From Actinokineospora bangkokensis (GTDB lineage Bacteria; Actinomycetota; Actinomycetes; Mycobacteriales; Pseudonocardiaceae), in the NCBI RefSeq assembly GCF_001940455.1, contig NZ_MKQR01000028.1, positions 102,057 through 166,056 on the forward strand: a DNA stretch of 64,000 bases, in the 5' to 3' direction. Position 1 is the first letter of the stretch. Every line of letters starts with the position of its first letter. The notes beneath the pieces were generated by a model. It was given only the letters and a program-made list of their open reading frames with translations. It did no database searches and had not been told where the DNA came from. This document shows positions 29,240-38,094 of this stretch, piece by piece. Both the position numbers and the translations under genes were made by a program.

Positions 29240-30031
29240 GTGGACGACGCGCTCCAGCGCGCCGCCGCCCTCCTCCGCGGGGCCGACGCCGTCCTGGTCG
29301 CCGCGGGCGCCGGGATGGGCGTCGACTCCGGCCTGCCCGACTTCCGCGGCACCGAGGGCTTCTGGCGCGCCTACCCGCCCTACGCCCGCCTCGGCCTCGC
29401 CTTCGAGGAACTGGCCGACCCCGTCCACTTCGCCTCGGACCCGGAGCTGGCCTGGGGCTTCTACGGCCACCGCCTCCACCTCTACCGCGCCACCACCCCC
29501 CACGAGGGCTTCGACGTCCTGCGCGGGTGGGGCGCGCGCGTGTTCACCTCGAACGTGGACGGCCAGTTCCAGCGGGCGGGCTTTACGGGCGTCGCCGAGG
29601 TGCACGGCAGCATCCACCACCTCCAGTGCGTCCTGCCCTGCCGCCAGGAGGTGTGGGTGAACGACGCTGAGGTCGAGGTGGACCCGGAGACCATGCGCGC
29701 GGTGGGGGAGCTGCCCGCGTGCCCGCACTGCGGTGGTCTGGCCCGGCCGAACATCCTGATGTTCGGGGACGGGGACTGGGTGCCGTCCCGCTCCCAGGGA
29801 CAACTCGACGCGCTGACCGACTGGCGGCGGTCTGCGGGGCGGTTGGTGGTCGTGGAGGTGGGGGCGGGGAAGGCCGTGCCCACGGTGCGGCGGTACGCGG
29901 AATTGGCCAGTGCTGCTTCTGGGGGGTTGATCCGGGTCAACGTGCGGGAGGCTGAGGTGCGGCACGGGCGGGGGGTGTCGCTGGCCATGCCCGCGTTGGA
30001 GGCACTGCGGGCGTTGGACGCTGTGGTGTGA
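29240..30031 (+). CDS. Sir2-family NAD-dependent deacylase
   Basis: A 263-aa sirtuin. The NAD-binding motif is GAGMGVDSGLPDFRG (23-37), where the usual S-x-x-S is M-G-V-D-S; TSNVDGQF replaces the common TQNIDGL; H122 (VHGS) is the catalytic histidine. Zinc cysteines are C130, C134, C161 and C164, so the first pair is spaced C-x3-C. The changes suggest an atypical sirtuin class, and substrate cannot be predicted. It is in an operon with mhuD. Confidence 0.85.
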   Translation: MDDALQRAAALLRGADAVLVAAGAGMGVDSGLPDFRGTEGFWRAYPPYARLGLAFEELADPVHFASDPELAWGFYGHRLHLYRATTPHEGFDVLRGWGARVFTSNVDGQFQRAGFTGVAEVHGSIHHLQCVLPCRQEVWVNDAEVEVDPETMRAVGELPACPHCGGLARPNILMFGDGDWVPSRSQGQLDALTDWRRSAGRLVVVEVGAGKAVPTVRRYAELASAASGGLIRVNVREAEVRHGRGVSLAMPALEALRALDAVV

Positions 30032-30082
30032 GGTTTGGCTGGTGCATGTGTCGCCTCGCCTTCGGCTTCGGCGGATGGAAAG

Positions 30083-30246
30083 GCGCGGGATTTTCTTTGC
30101 TGGCTCGATGTGGTGGTTGTGCTTGACCGGGGCCCCTGCGGCGATCATGTGCTCGGGGTGGGGAAAAGGTGAGGCCTGCGGCCCCACCCCCCGCCGTGGG
30201 TAGCACATGATCGCCTTCCCCGGACAAGCACAACCACCACATCGAG
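30083..30246. repeat. Large imperfect palindrome (repeat copies A and B)
   Basis: The sequence starting GCTCGATGTGGTGG at 30103 recurs inverted, ending at 30246. The outer 23 bases of each arm are identical and the match resumes at GGCGATCATGTGCT. An inner GGGGTGGGG/CCCCACCCC pair near 30155-30190 would extend the hairpin. Copy A extends left to GCGCGGGATTT at 30083. Confidence 0.85.
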
Positions 30247-30329
30247 CACCCCCGTAGCCGGGCCGGCGGTTGTGTGGGTGGGCGCGCTGCTTCGCACTGT
30301 CAGGCAAGCGTTACGAGGTGCTCTTGTGG

Positions 30330-30424
30330 CCCCAGCTTTTCCCGCTCTCTCAGCTCATGATCGCCGTAGGGGCCCCGCCCAAACAGGTCCACCGCATCGA
30401 GCCCGCCCCTGAAATCCCGCGCTC
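30330..30424 (-). repeat. Repeat copy C (inverted relative to copy A)
   Basis: Read on the minus strand this matches copy A in ordered blocks: GCGCGGGATTT, GGCTCGATG, GGTGG, CGGGGCCCCT, CGGCGATCATG and GGGAAAAG, at nearly equal spacing. It ends 28 bases short of the stop codon of the endonuclease-like gene, so copies A and C face each other across the gap. Confidence 0.8.
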
Positions 30425-30451
30425 TCCTGCTCGCGAAAGCACCCGGCGGGA

Positions 30452-31471
30452 TCAACGAGGCAGGACCAGCTCCGTGAACACCGCGTTGTGGTCGCTGCCC
30501 GCGATCTCGTAGACGGCAGTCATCTGCGCCCCGATGCGGCGGTCGTAGAGGACATGGTCGAGCCCGACCGGCAACCCGAGGGGCGGCTGGGACCAGGTCG
30601 GCCGGAGGGCCTCGCCGGTCGCCTCGGCGGCGTCGGTGTAGCCGCGGTCCAAGAGGCGGGTGAGGGAGCCGTGGTCGAGGGTGGCGTTGAAGTCGCCCGC
30701 GAGGACGCGGGGGCGGGTGCGGGCGTCGGGGCTGGGGAGGGCGGCCAGTTCGCGCTGCCACTGGGCGCGGTCGGACTCGGAGCCGACCGGGGGGACGGTG
30801 TGCACGGACATGACCTCGATGTCCTGGTTGCCGGAGAGGTCGGCGACGGCGGCGGGCATCTCGAAGGTGGTGGGCTGGTCGTTGAGGACGATCTGGCGGA
30901 GCGGGACCTTGGCCAGGATGCCGCCGCCCGCGCCGCCGGGCTTGAGGCGCAGGACGCGGTTGGGCAGCAGGTCGGCGATGCCCTCGCGGTCGAGGGCGGC
31001 GATGGCGGCCGGGGTCAGCTCCTGCAGGGTGAGGATGTCGACCTTGGCGTCGCGGACCAGGCGGTAGAAGGCGGGGAGGTCGGCCAGGCCGAGGCGCAGG
31101 TTGGCGGTCATCACGCGCACGTGCTGGCCGTCGGGCAGGGCCTGGCCGTCGGGCAGGACGCGGGGGGTGAGCACCACGCCGATCGACGCGGTGAGCAGCA
31201 GGGCCACGAACGACCACATCCGCCTGCCCACGAGCAGGGCGAACAGGACCACCACCACCCCGGCGGCGCCCGCGTACGGGGTCAGGGCGACCGCGGCGAC
31301 GGTGAAGCGGTTGCCGTCCCACCCGCTCAGCCGCAGGACGACGAAGCCGAGCAGGAGCAGCACCAGCAGGGCCACCAGGACCGTCACCCAGCGCCTGCGC
31401 CTGCGGCGGGGTGGTTCCTGGTGCTCCTCCCAGTAGCCGGTCTCCAGCGGAGCCGGTGGTCGCACGGCCAT
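30452..31471 (-). CDS. Membrane-anchored endonuclease/exonuclease/phosphatase-fold protein
   Basis: A 339-aa protein. An Arg-rich start (PPRRRRRR) precedes three membrane helices (about 27-46, 54-76 and 78-97). The C-terminal 235 residues are an EEP domain with the metal Glu (LQELTP), AGDFNAT, GLDHVLY and the terminal GSDHNAVF. The domain should lie outside the cell, like many actinobacterial EEP proteins of unknown substrate (nucleic acid, sphingomyelin or phosphoinositide). ATG 31471 gives the full first helix. Confidence 0.82.
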   Translation of the reverse strand: MAVRPPAPLETGYWEEHQEPPRRRRRRWVTVLVALLVLLLLGFVVLRLSGWDGNRFTVAAVALTPYAGAAGVVVVLFALLVGRRMWSFVALLLTASIGVVLTPRVLPDGQALPDGQHVRVMTANLRLGLADLPAFYRLVRDAKVDILTLQELTPAAIAALDREGIADLLPNRVLRLKPGGAGGGILAKVPLRQIVLNDQPTTFEMPAAVADLSGNQDIEVMSVHTVPPVGSESDRAQWQRELAALPSPDARTRPRVLAGDFNATLDHGSLTRLLDRGYTDAAEATGEALRPTWSQPPLGLPVGLDHVLYDRRIGAQMTAVYEIAGSDHNAVFTELVLPR

Positions 31472-31518
31472 GCACCCAGGATGCCTGACGCGCGGCGCTG
31501 CCAGGGTCCGGCGGCGGC

Positions 31519-31569
31519 CGCTGTCACCGAGAGGAGACCTGACAGCGCGCTGTGCCCGCGCTGACAGCG
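31519..31569. promoter_or_regulatory. Three TGACAGCG boxes before the exporter operon
   Basis: CGCTGTCA at 31519-31526 (inverted), then TGACAGCG at 31540-31547 and 31562-31569. The two direct copies start 22 bases apart, two helical turns. The first direct copy is part of the perfect palindrome ACAGCGCGCTGT (31542-31553). The site lies between divergent genes, 42-92 bases before the ABC ATPase ATG. Confidence 0.55.
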
Positions 31570-31610
31570 GCGGCGGGCACGCTGGTGGCATCCACGAGAA
31601 GGGGGAAACC

Positions 31611-32576
31611 ATGAACTCCGAGCTGGCCGTCGAGGCCGAGGGGTTGGTGAAGCGCTTCGGCGCCACCACCGCGCTCGACGGGGTCGACCTGGCCGTGCCC
31701 AGGGGGAAGGTGCTGGGGGTGCTCGGGCCCAACGGCGCGGGCAAGACCACCGCGGTGCGGGTGCTGGCCACGCTGCTGCGCGCCGACGCGGGCACCGCCA
31801 GGGTCGGCGGGCACGACGTGGTCACCGAGGCCAACGCCGTGCGCGGGCTGATCGGGCTGACCGGTCAGTACGCCTCGATCGACGAGGACCTCTCCGGCAC
31901 CGAGAACCTGGTGCTCATCGGCAGGCTGCTGGGCATGGCCAAGGCCCAGGCCAAGGCGCGCGCGGCGGACCTGCTGGACCGCTTCGAGCTCACCGACGCG
32001 GCCGCGCGGGCGGTGAAGACCTACTCCGGGGGCATGCGCCGCCGCGCCGACCTGGCCGCCAGCCTGGTCGGCCGCCCGGAGGTCCTCTACCTCGACGAGC
32101 CCACCACCGGCCTCGACCCGCACAGCCGCAACGAGGTGTGGTCGACGGTGCGGTCGCTGGTCGCCGACGGGGTCACGGTGCTGCTGACCACGCAGTACCT
32201 GGAGGAGGCCGACCAGCTGGCCGACCTGATCACCGTCATCGACCACGGCAAGGTCATCGCGGGCGGCACGCCCAACGAGCTCAAGCGGCGCACCGGCAGC
32301 CAGACGCTCCAGGTGCGGCCCACCGTGGCCGCCGACCTGCCCGCCGTCGCGGCCATCCTGCGCGACCTCACCGGCGCCGACCCGGTCACCGACACCGAGG
32401 GCGGCCTGCTGAGCACCCCGGTCGACGACCCGGTGCTGCTCTCGGCGGTGGTGCGCCGCCTGGACGAGGCGGGCATCACCGCCGACGAGCTCGCCCTGCG
32501 CCTGCCCAGCCTGGACGAGGTCTTCCTGACCCTGACCGGGCGCACCGACCGAGTCCACGAGGGGAGCCCGGCATGA
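31611..32576 (+). CDS. ABC exporter ATPase, DrrA family
   Basis: A 321-aa ATPase of the daunorubicin-resistance type. Walker A GPNGAGKTT is at 39-47, the signature is YSGGMRRRADLAASL, Walker B is VLYLDEPTTGLD, and the C-terminal DrrA-type domain is present. AGAAGGGGGAAA precedes the ATG. The stop overlaps the permease ATG (ATGA). With DrrB it would export a hydrophobic drug or lipid; no biosynthetic cluster adjoins it, so resistance to an outside compound or lipid export are both possible. Confidence 0.9.
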   Translation: MNSELAVEAEGLVKRFGATTALDGVDLAVPRGKVLGVLGPNGAGKTTAVRVLATLLRADAGTARVGGHDVVTEANAVRGLIGLTGQYASIDEDLSGTENLVLIGRLLGMAKAQAKARAADLLDRFELTDAAARAVKTYSGGMRRRADLAASLVGRPEVLYLDEPTTGLDPHSRNEVWSTVRSLVADGVTVLLTTQYLEEADQLADLITVIDHGKVIAGGTPNELKRRTGSQTLQVRPTVAADLPAVAAILRDLTGADPVTDTEGGLLSTPVDDPVLLSAVVRRLDEAGITADELALRLPSLDEVFLTLTGRTDRVHEGSPA

Positions 32577-33370
32577 CCGCCGCCGTCGCACCGGCCCGCA
32601 CCGTCACCCCGGCCCAGGCCCTGCGCCACGGGCTCGCGCTGGCGGGCCGCTCGCTGACCAAGACCCGCAAGAACCCGGCGTCGCTGCTGGACGTGACGCT
32701 CCAGCCGATCATCTTCCTGCTGCTGTTCGTCTACCTGTTCGGCGGCGCGATCGCGGGCAGCACCGACCAGTACCTCCAGCTGCTGCTGCCGGGGCTGATG
32801 GTGCAGAACATCGCCTTCGCCAGCCTGGGCACCGGGATGGCGCTCAACACCGACATCACCAACGGCGTGTTCGACCGGTTCCGGGCCATGCCGATCGCCC
32901 GCTCGGCGCCGCTGGTCGGCGCGGTGCTCGGCGACGTGGTGCGGTTCGTGGTGACCCTGGGCGTGCTGGTCGTGTTCGCGGTGGTGCTCGGCTTCCGGGT
33001 GCAGACCGACCCGGTGCGCTTCCTCATCGCCGTCGCGCTGATGGTGCTGTTCGGGCTTTGCCTGTGCTGGGTGTCGGTGTTGGTGGGCATGCTGGTCAAG
33101 AGCCCGCAGGCGGTGCCGGGCACCATGGTGGCGTTCATCCTGCCGCTCACCTTCGGCAGCAACGTGTTCGTGCCCGCGGCCACCATGCCGGGCTGGTTGC
33201 AGGCGTGGGTGAACATCAACCCGGTGACGCTGCTGGCCGACGCCGCGCGCGGGCTGCTGCTCGGCGGGGAGTGGGCGGGCGACGCGTTCTGGGCGTTCGT
33301 CTGGGCCGTCGCCATCGCGGCGGTGTTCTTCCCGCTGGCGCTGCGCGCCTACAAGCGCAGGATGAGCTGA
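32573..33370 (+). CDS. ABC exporter permease, DrrB family
   Basis: A 265-aa ABC-2 type permease with six predicted helices, starting about residue 44 (LQPIIFLLLFVYLFGGAIAG). The conserved NP-x-T segment (NINPVTLLADAARGLLLG) precedes the last helix. It overlaps the ATPase gene by 4 bases and ends 4 bases before the stop of the convergent regulator gene. Confidence 0.9.
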   Translation: MTAAVAPARTVTPAQALRHGLALAGRSLTKTRKNPASLLDVTLQPIIFLLLFVYLFGGAIAGSTDQYLQLLLPGLMVQNIAFASLGTGMALNTDITNGVFDRFRAMPIARSAPLVGAVLGDVVRFVVTLGVLVVFAVVLGFRVQTDPVRFLIAVALMVLFGLCLCWVSVLVGMLVKSPQAVPGTMVAFILPLTFGSNVFVPAATMPGWLQAWVNINPVTLLADAARGLLLGGEWAGDAFWAFVWAVAIAAVFFPLALRAYKRRMS

Positions 33371-33374
33371 GTCC

Positions 33375-36300
33375 TCAGTGGACGCCGGCGTGGGCCGCGA
33401 CCGCGGCGTGCAGGGCGGGCAGCGCCTCCGCCCGGTCCGCGGCCGCGGCCCGCGCCAGCACCGCGCCCGCGTCGTCGAGCGCGGCGGCCAACTCGGCCCG
33501 CAGCAGCACCAGGTCGGGGTTGCCCAGGTCCTGCCCGCCGCGCAGGGCCGCGGCCGTGCCCAGCAGCTCGGCCGCGCCCACCGCGTCGCCGCCCGCCCAG
33601 CGTGCCTGCGCGGCCACCTCCGCGATCCCCGCGACCACCGGCATGTCCGGGCCGCGGGAGGTCTCGCCCAGCGCCGCGCGCAGCAGGTCCCAGGCCGCGG
33701 GCAGGTCGCCGCGGGCGATGGCCAGGTCCGCCCCGCACACCGCGTGCAGCGCGCCCAGGTGCGGTGAGCGCCTGCCCAGGCCCGCGAACTGGGCGGTGGC
33801 GGCGGCGTGCTCGGCCACCGCGTCGTCGAGCCTGCCCAGGCGTCGCAGCAGCGTGGCCAGCCAGCAACGCACCAGCACGCCCAGGTCGTTGGTGGGCCGC
33901 TCGACCAGCATCGCCAGCGCGGCGCGGAAGTCGGCCTCGGCGCCCGCGCCGTCCCCGGCCCGGCCGCGCTGCTCGCCCAGCCTGGCCAGCATCCCCGGGG
34001 TGTCCTCGGGGGAGCCGAAGTCGGCCACCAGCCGCATGGCCCGCTCGTTCGCCGCGATCGCCGCGGCGTGGTCGCCCGCCAGCGAGCGGCGCTCGGCGAT
34101 GTGGCCGATGGCCATCGCCTGCCCCCACCGGTCCCCGACCTCGCGGAAGCGCGCCAGGGCCGCCTGCGCCGCGGTCTCGGCGCCCGCCATGTCGCCCTCG
34201 TTCTCCAGCAGGAACGCCAGCGCCAGCTGCGCCATCGCCCGCGCCCACGGGTCCGGGTGGTCGGCCACCGCGGCGATGTCGGCGTGCGCCTGCTCGGCGA
34301 ACCCGCCGAAGGCGGCGAGCATCGGCCCGAGCATGGCCAGCATCGGGTACACCAGCACCGCCTCCGCCGCGCGCAGCTCGGCGTGGGTGGCCAGGATCGC
34401 CTCCCGGTCGGGCAGCCCGCCCACGTCGTCGAAGGTGCGCATGGCCCGCAGGGTGGCCCTGGTCGCCGGGGACATCCGGTCGGCGAGCGGGGCGACCACC
34501 CTGGTCATCGCCATGGCCTCCTGGTGCTGGCCGCTGACCAGCCAGAACCAGGCCGCGCGCAGGGCCAGCGCCCCGGCCGACTCGGCGTCGCCGTCCTCGG
34601 CGGCGGTGCGCGTGGCGGCCAGCAGGCTGTCCTGCTCGGCGGCCATCCGCCGCATCCACAGCAGCTGGTCGTGCCCGCGCAGGCCGGGGTCGGCCACCAC
34701 GAGGAACTCCAGCACCGCCCGGGTGAACGCGGCCCTGGTCCTGGCCACCTCGGCCGGGCCCTGCTCGGCCAGCCGCTCGGCGGCGTAGGCGCGCACGGTC
34801 TCCAGCACCCGGTGGCGCACCAGGCCGTCGCGGCCGGTGGCCACCTGCACCAGCGACTTCTCCACCAGCGAGGCCAGCACGTAGACCACGTCCGCGGCGG
34901 GCAGCAGGTCGTCGTCGGCGGCCACGACCACCACGGCGGTCTCGGCGGCGGGCGCGGGGAACACCGACAGCCTGGCCAGCAGCAGCCGCTCGGGCTTGTC
35001 CAGCAGGTCCCAGCTCCACTCCACCACCGCGCGCAGCGTGCGGTGCCGGGGCAGCGAGGTGCGGCTGCCCCCGGTGAGCAGCCGGAACCGGTCGTCGAGC
35101 CGGTCGCTGACCTGGCGCAGGGTCATCGACCGCAGCCGGGCCGCGGCCAGCTCCAGCGCCAGCGGCAGCCCGTCGAGGCCGCGGCAGATCCGCGCGACCT
35201 CGGCGGCGTGCTCGGCCGCGGCGAACCCGGGCGAGGCCGCGGCGGCCCGGTCGGCGAACAGCCGCACCGCGTCGGCCGCCAGGACCTCCTCGGTGCCCGC
35301 CTGCTCGTCGGGCAGCCCCAGCGGGCCGACGCCGAACACCACCTCGCCGGTGATGGCCAGCGGTTCGCGGCTGGTGGCCAGCACCGTCAGCCGGGGGCAG
35401 CGGGACAGCACCGCGTCGGCCAGCTCAGCGGCCGCCTCCACCAGGTGCTCGCAGTTGTCCAGCACCAGCAGCCCCGGCTGGGCCGACAGCGACTCCACGG
35501 CCCGGTCGAGCGGCTCCGCCTGCCGGGCCGCCGCCTGCCCGGCGGGGGTGTCCACCAGGGGCGCGTCGCGGGCGCCCACCGCGCTGAGCACCGCGCCCGC
35601 CACGTCCACCGGGTCGCGCACCGGGGCCAGCTCGGCCACCCACGTCGGGCCGCCCGCGGCGGCGGCCACCTCCCGCGCCAGCCGGGTCTTGCCCGCCCCG
35701 CCCGGCCCCACCAGGGTCACCAGGCGCGCCGAGCCGAGCAGGGCGCGCACCTCCGCCAGCTCGGCCTGCCTGCCGATGAAGCTGGTCAGCGCCGGGGAGG
35801 CGGCGCGGGCCGCGGCCGGGGCGAGGTCGCCGCGCAGCACGGACAGGTGCAGCTCGCGCAGCTCGGCGGAGGGCTCCACGCCCAGCTCCTCGGCCAGCGC
35901 CCGGCGCACCCGGTCGACCTCGGCCAGCGCCTCGGCCTGCCGCCCGGACAGCGCCAGCGCCCGCACCAGCACCCCGGCGGCGCGCTCGCGCAGCGGGTGC
36001 TCGGCCACCAGCTCGCGCAGCCCGGCGACGGCGTCGGCGTGCCCGCCCAGGTCCACCACGGCGGCCAGCCGGTCCTCCGCGGCCGAGGCGCGCAGCTCGG
36101 CCAGCCGGGCCGCGGCGGCGTGGGCGAACGGCGCGTCGCCCAACCCGGCCAGCGCCGGGCCCCGCCACAGCCCCAGCGCCTCGTCCAGGCACGCCACCGC
36201 CTCGGCCGGGCGCCCCTCGCGCGCGGCCCGGCGGCCCGCGGCGGCCAGCCGCTCGAACCGGTGCGCGTCGACGTCGTCGGGGGCCACCGCGAGCCGGTAG

Positions 36301-36563
36301 CCGGTGGCGCTGGACTCCAGCGCGCCCTCGGCGGCCGGGCGCAGCGCGCGGCGCAGCCGGGACACCAGCGACTGGAGGGCGCCGGTGGCGTCGACGGGCG
36401 GCCGCTCGCCCCACAGCGCGTCGATGAGCGCGGCGGGCGCCACCACCCGGCCCGCGTCCAGCGCCAAGCGGGCGAGCAGCACCCGCAACCGGGTCCCGCC
36501 CGGCTCGACCTCCGCGCCGCCCGCGCCGGTGACGCGCAGCGGGCCCAGGATGGCGACCTGCAC
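33375..36563 (-). CDS. AfsR/SARP-like transcriptional regulator
   Basis: A 1062-aa regulator. Residues 1-95 form an OmpR-type winged helix, and 96-245 a bacterial transcriptional activation domain (BTAD). An NTPase domain follows (Walker A GPGGAGKT at 286-293, then LLVLDNCEHL), and the rest is an LTTR-like helical repeat region of TPR type. This order is that of AfsR-family activators, which bind phased direct repeats. The GTG start is directly before VAILGPLRV, the usual N-terminus. It converges on the DrrAB-type operon, whose promoter carries repeats at 22-base spacing; a link is plausible but unproven. Confidence 0.88.
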   Translation of the reverse strand: MQVAILGPLRVTGAGGAEVEPGGTRLRVLLARLALDAGRVVAPAALIDALWGERPPVDATGALQSLVSRLRRALRPAAEGALESSATGYRLAVAPDDVDAHRFERLAAAGRRAAREGRPAEAVACLDEALGLWRGPALAGLGDAPFAHAAAARLAELRASAAEDRLAAVVDLGGHADAVAGLRELVAEHPLRERAAGVLVRALALSGRQAEALAEVDRVRRALAEELGVEPSAELRELHLSVLRGDLAPAAARAASPALTSFIGRQAELAEVRALLGSARLVTLVGPGGAGKTRLAREVAAAAGGPTWVAELAPVRDPVDVAGAVLSAVGARDAPLVDTPAGQAAARQAEPLDRAVESLSAQPGLLVLDNCEHLVEAAAELADAVLSRCPRLTVLATSREPLAITGEVVFGVGPLGLPDEQAGTEEVLAADAVRLFADRAAAASPGFAAAEHAAEVARICRGLDGLPLALELAAARLRSMTLRQVSDRLDDRFRLLTGGSRTSLPRHRTLRAVVEWSWDLLDKPERLLLARLSVFPAPAAETAVVVVAADDDLLPAADVVYVLASLVEKSLVQVATGRDGLVRHRVLETVRAYAAERLAEQGPAEVARTRAAFTRAVLEFLVVADPGLRGHDQLLWMRRMAAEQDSLLAATRTAAEDGDAESAGALALRAAWFWLVSGQHQEAMAMTRVVAPLADRMSPATRATLRAMRTFDDVGGLPDREAILATHAELRAAEAVLVYPMLAMLGPMLAAFGGFAEQAHADIAAVADHPDPWARAMAQLALAFLLENEGDMAGAETAAQAALARFREVGDRWGQAMAIGHIAERRSLAGDHAAAIAANERAMRLVADFGSPEDTPGMLARLGEQRGRAGDGAGAEADFRAALAMLVERPTNDLGVLVRCWLATLLRRLGRLDDAVAEHAAATAQFAGLGRRSPHLGALHAVCGADLAIARGDLPAAWDLLRAALGETSRGPDMPVVAGIAEVAAQARWAGGDAVGAAELLGTAAALRGGQDLGNPDLVLLRAELAAALDDAGAVLARAAAADRAEALPALHAAVAAHAGVH

Positions 36564-36586
36564 CCGTCCAGCTTCCCAGGTCGCGG

Positions 36587-38047
36587 TTACCGCAGCGTGC
36601 CGGGGAACAGGTCGTCGCCTGCCGGCTTGGCCGCGGCGCGGAACCAGGACGCCAGGAACGGCTCCAGGCCGGGCACCCCGGACACCTCGACGGCCATCCG
36701 CTCGAACTCCGGCCACGAGGCGTTGCCGTCGCGGTGGGTGCTGAACCACCGCTTGAGCAGCGCGTCGAACTTGTCGTCGCCGATCTTGCGGCGCAGGGCG
36801 TGCACCGCGAGCGGGCCCTTGTCGTAGACGGCGGTGAACTCGTTGCCCGCGCCCATGTCGTAGAGCTTGCGGTTCCAGAACCGGCTGTTGCCGCCCACCT
36901 CGTCCACGGTGTCGCGGAAGCGCTCGTCGAGGTCGGTGCCGGTGTGCTCGTCCCACAGCCAGGAGGCGTAGGAGGCCAGGCACTCGTTGAGGCAGATGTC
37001 GGCCCAGCTCTGCACGGACACGCTGTCGCCGTACCACTGGTGGGCCTGCTCGTGCACGATCGTGTCGAGGTCGGCCCACTTGGCGTAGATCGGCCTGCCC
37101 TGGGTCTCCAGGGAGAAGCGGATGTTCTCGTTGAGGAAGATCCCGCCCGCCGAGGTCTGCGGGTACGGGCCGAACTTGGTGGCGAGGAACGCCAGCACCT
37201 CCGGCACCCGCGACTCGTCGGCCCTCTTGCCCTCCACGCCGGGGGCGTAGGCGTCCACGACCGGTGTGCCGTCGGGCAGCTGCGAGCGCACGAACGTCCA
37301 CTTGTCGATGGCGACGGTGGTCACGTAGGGCGCGACCCTGCCCTTCTCCACCCAGCGGAACGTCGTCCACCCGCCGTCCTCGCGCGACGGTTCCTCGACG
37401 CCGTTGGACACCACGGACCAGCCGTTGGGCACCTTCGCGTCGACGCTGAAGGTGGCCTTGTCGCGCGGGTGGTCGTTGACCGGGTACCAGGTCGAGGCCG
37501 AGTGCGGCTCGCCCGCCACGTACGCCCCGCCCGAGCGCGACACCTGCCAGCCGTTCTCACCGAGGCCGCCCTCGTCGGTGGTGGGCGTGCCCGAGTAGAC
37601 GACGCGGGTCTTGAACGTCGCACCCGCGGCGACGGGGGGCTTCGGGGTGATCACCAGCTCGTGCTCGCCGTCGCGGGCGAACTGCGCGTCCTGGCCGTCC
37701 ACCTGCACCGCGCGCACGTCGAACCCGGAGAGGTCGAGGTTGAACCGGGACAGGTCCTGGGTGGCCTTGGCCGTGACGGTCGTGTCGCCGTCGAGGTGCT
37801 TCCCGGCGGGGTCGTAGGTGATGCCGACGGCGTAGTCCAGCGCGTCGTACCCGCCGTTGCCGTCCTCGGGGTAGTAGGCGTCGCCGATGCCCCCGGCCCC
37901 GGCCCCGGCTTGCTGCGCCCGGGGGGTGGTGGTGGACGCGGAGGACGGCGCCTCGGGGGCGGGCGGGGCGTTGGTGCACCCGGCGAGCGCCACGGCGGCC
38001 AGCAGCGTCGCGGTGGTCCGGAACGGGGGTGCCATGGCGCCCATCAT
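36587..38047 (-). CDS. M1 family metallopeptidase lipoprotein
   Basis: A 486-aa aminopeptidase-like protein, or 482 aa if the ATG at 38035 is used. A signal peptide ends in the lipobox LAGC, so it is exported and lipidated. The zinc motif HEQAHQW is followed about 18 residues later by NECLASY, the third-ligand Glu (usually NEGLA). GGIFLNENIRF stands where the G-x-M-E-N substrate motif usually is, so specificity may differ. It is divergent from the hydrolase gene, with under 50 bases between starts. Similar lipoproteins occur widely in actinobacteria. Confidence 0.85.
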   Translation of the reverse strand: MMGAMAPPFRTTATLLAAVALAGCTNAPPAPEAPSSASTTTPRAQQAGAGAGGIGDAYYPEDGNGGYDALDYAVGITYDPAGKHLDGDTTVTAKATQDLSRFNLDLSGFDVRAVQVDGQDAQFARDGEHELVITPKPPVAAGATFKTRVVYSGTPTTDEGGLGENGWQVSRSGGAYVAGEPHSASTWYPVNDHPRDKATFSVDAKVPNGWSVVSNGVEEPSREDGGWTTFRWVEKGRVAPYVTTVAIDKWTFVRSQLPDGTPVVDAYAPGVEGKRADESRVPEVLAFLATKFGPYPQTSAGGIFLNENIRFSLETQGRPIYAKWADLDTIVHEQAHQWYGDSVSVQSWADICLNECLASYASWLWDEHTGTDLDERFRDTVDEVGGNSRFWNRKLYDMGAGNEFTAVYDKGPLAVHALRRKIGDDKFDALLKRWFSTHRDGNASWPEFERMAVEVSGVPGLEPFLASWFRAAAKPAGDDLFPGTLR

Positions 38048-38094
38048 GACCGCCCACCCGTGTGCTCCGAGTGGCGTCGGGCAAACTCGCCCGC

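Larger units (their letters stand above)
30032..30451. other. 420-bp intergenic region with palindromic repeats
   Basis: Between the convergent sirtuin and endonuclease-like genes. It contains three copies of one element (30083-30166, about 30196-30246 and 30330-30424), described separately. No coding gene is visible. Confidence 0.8.

Noticed and set aside
30083-30424. Insertion sequence
   Set aside because: No transposase frame, no target-site duplication that I can see, and too short. Kept as a palindromic repeat only.
33375-36563. Fusion of the M1 peptidase and the AfsR-like regulator in one frame
   Set aside because: A frame stays open across both, but the peptidase is encoded in another frame with its own stop at 36587, and the regulator begins at GTG 36563 with the usual N-terminus.
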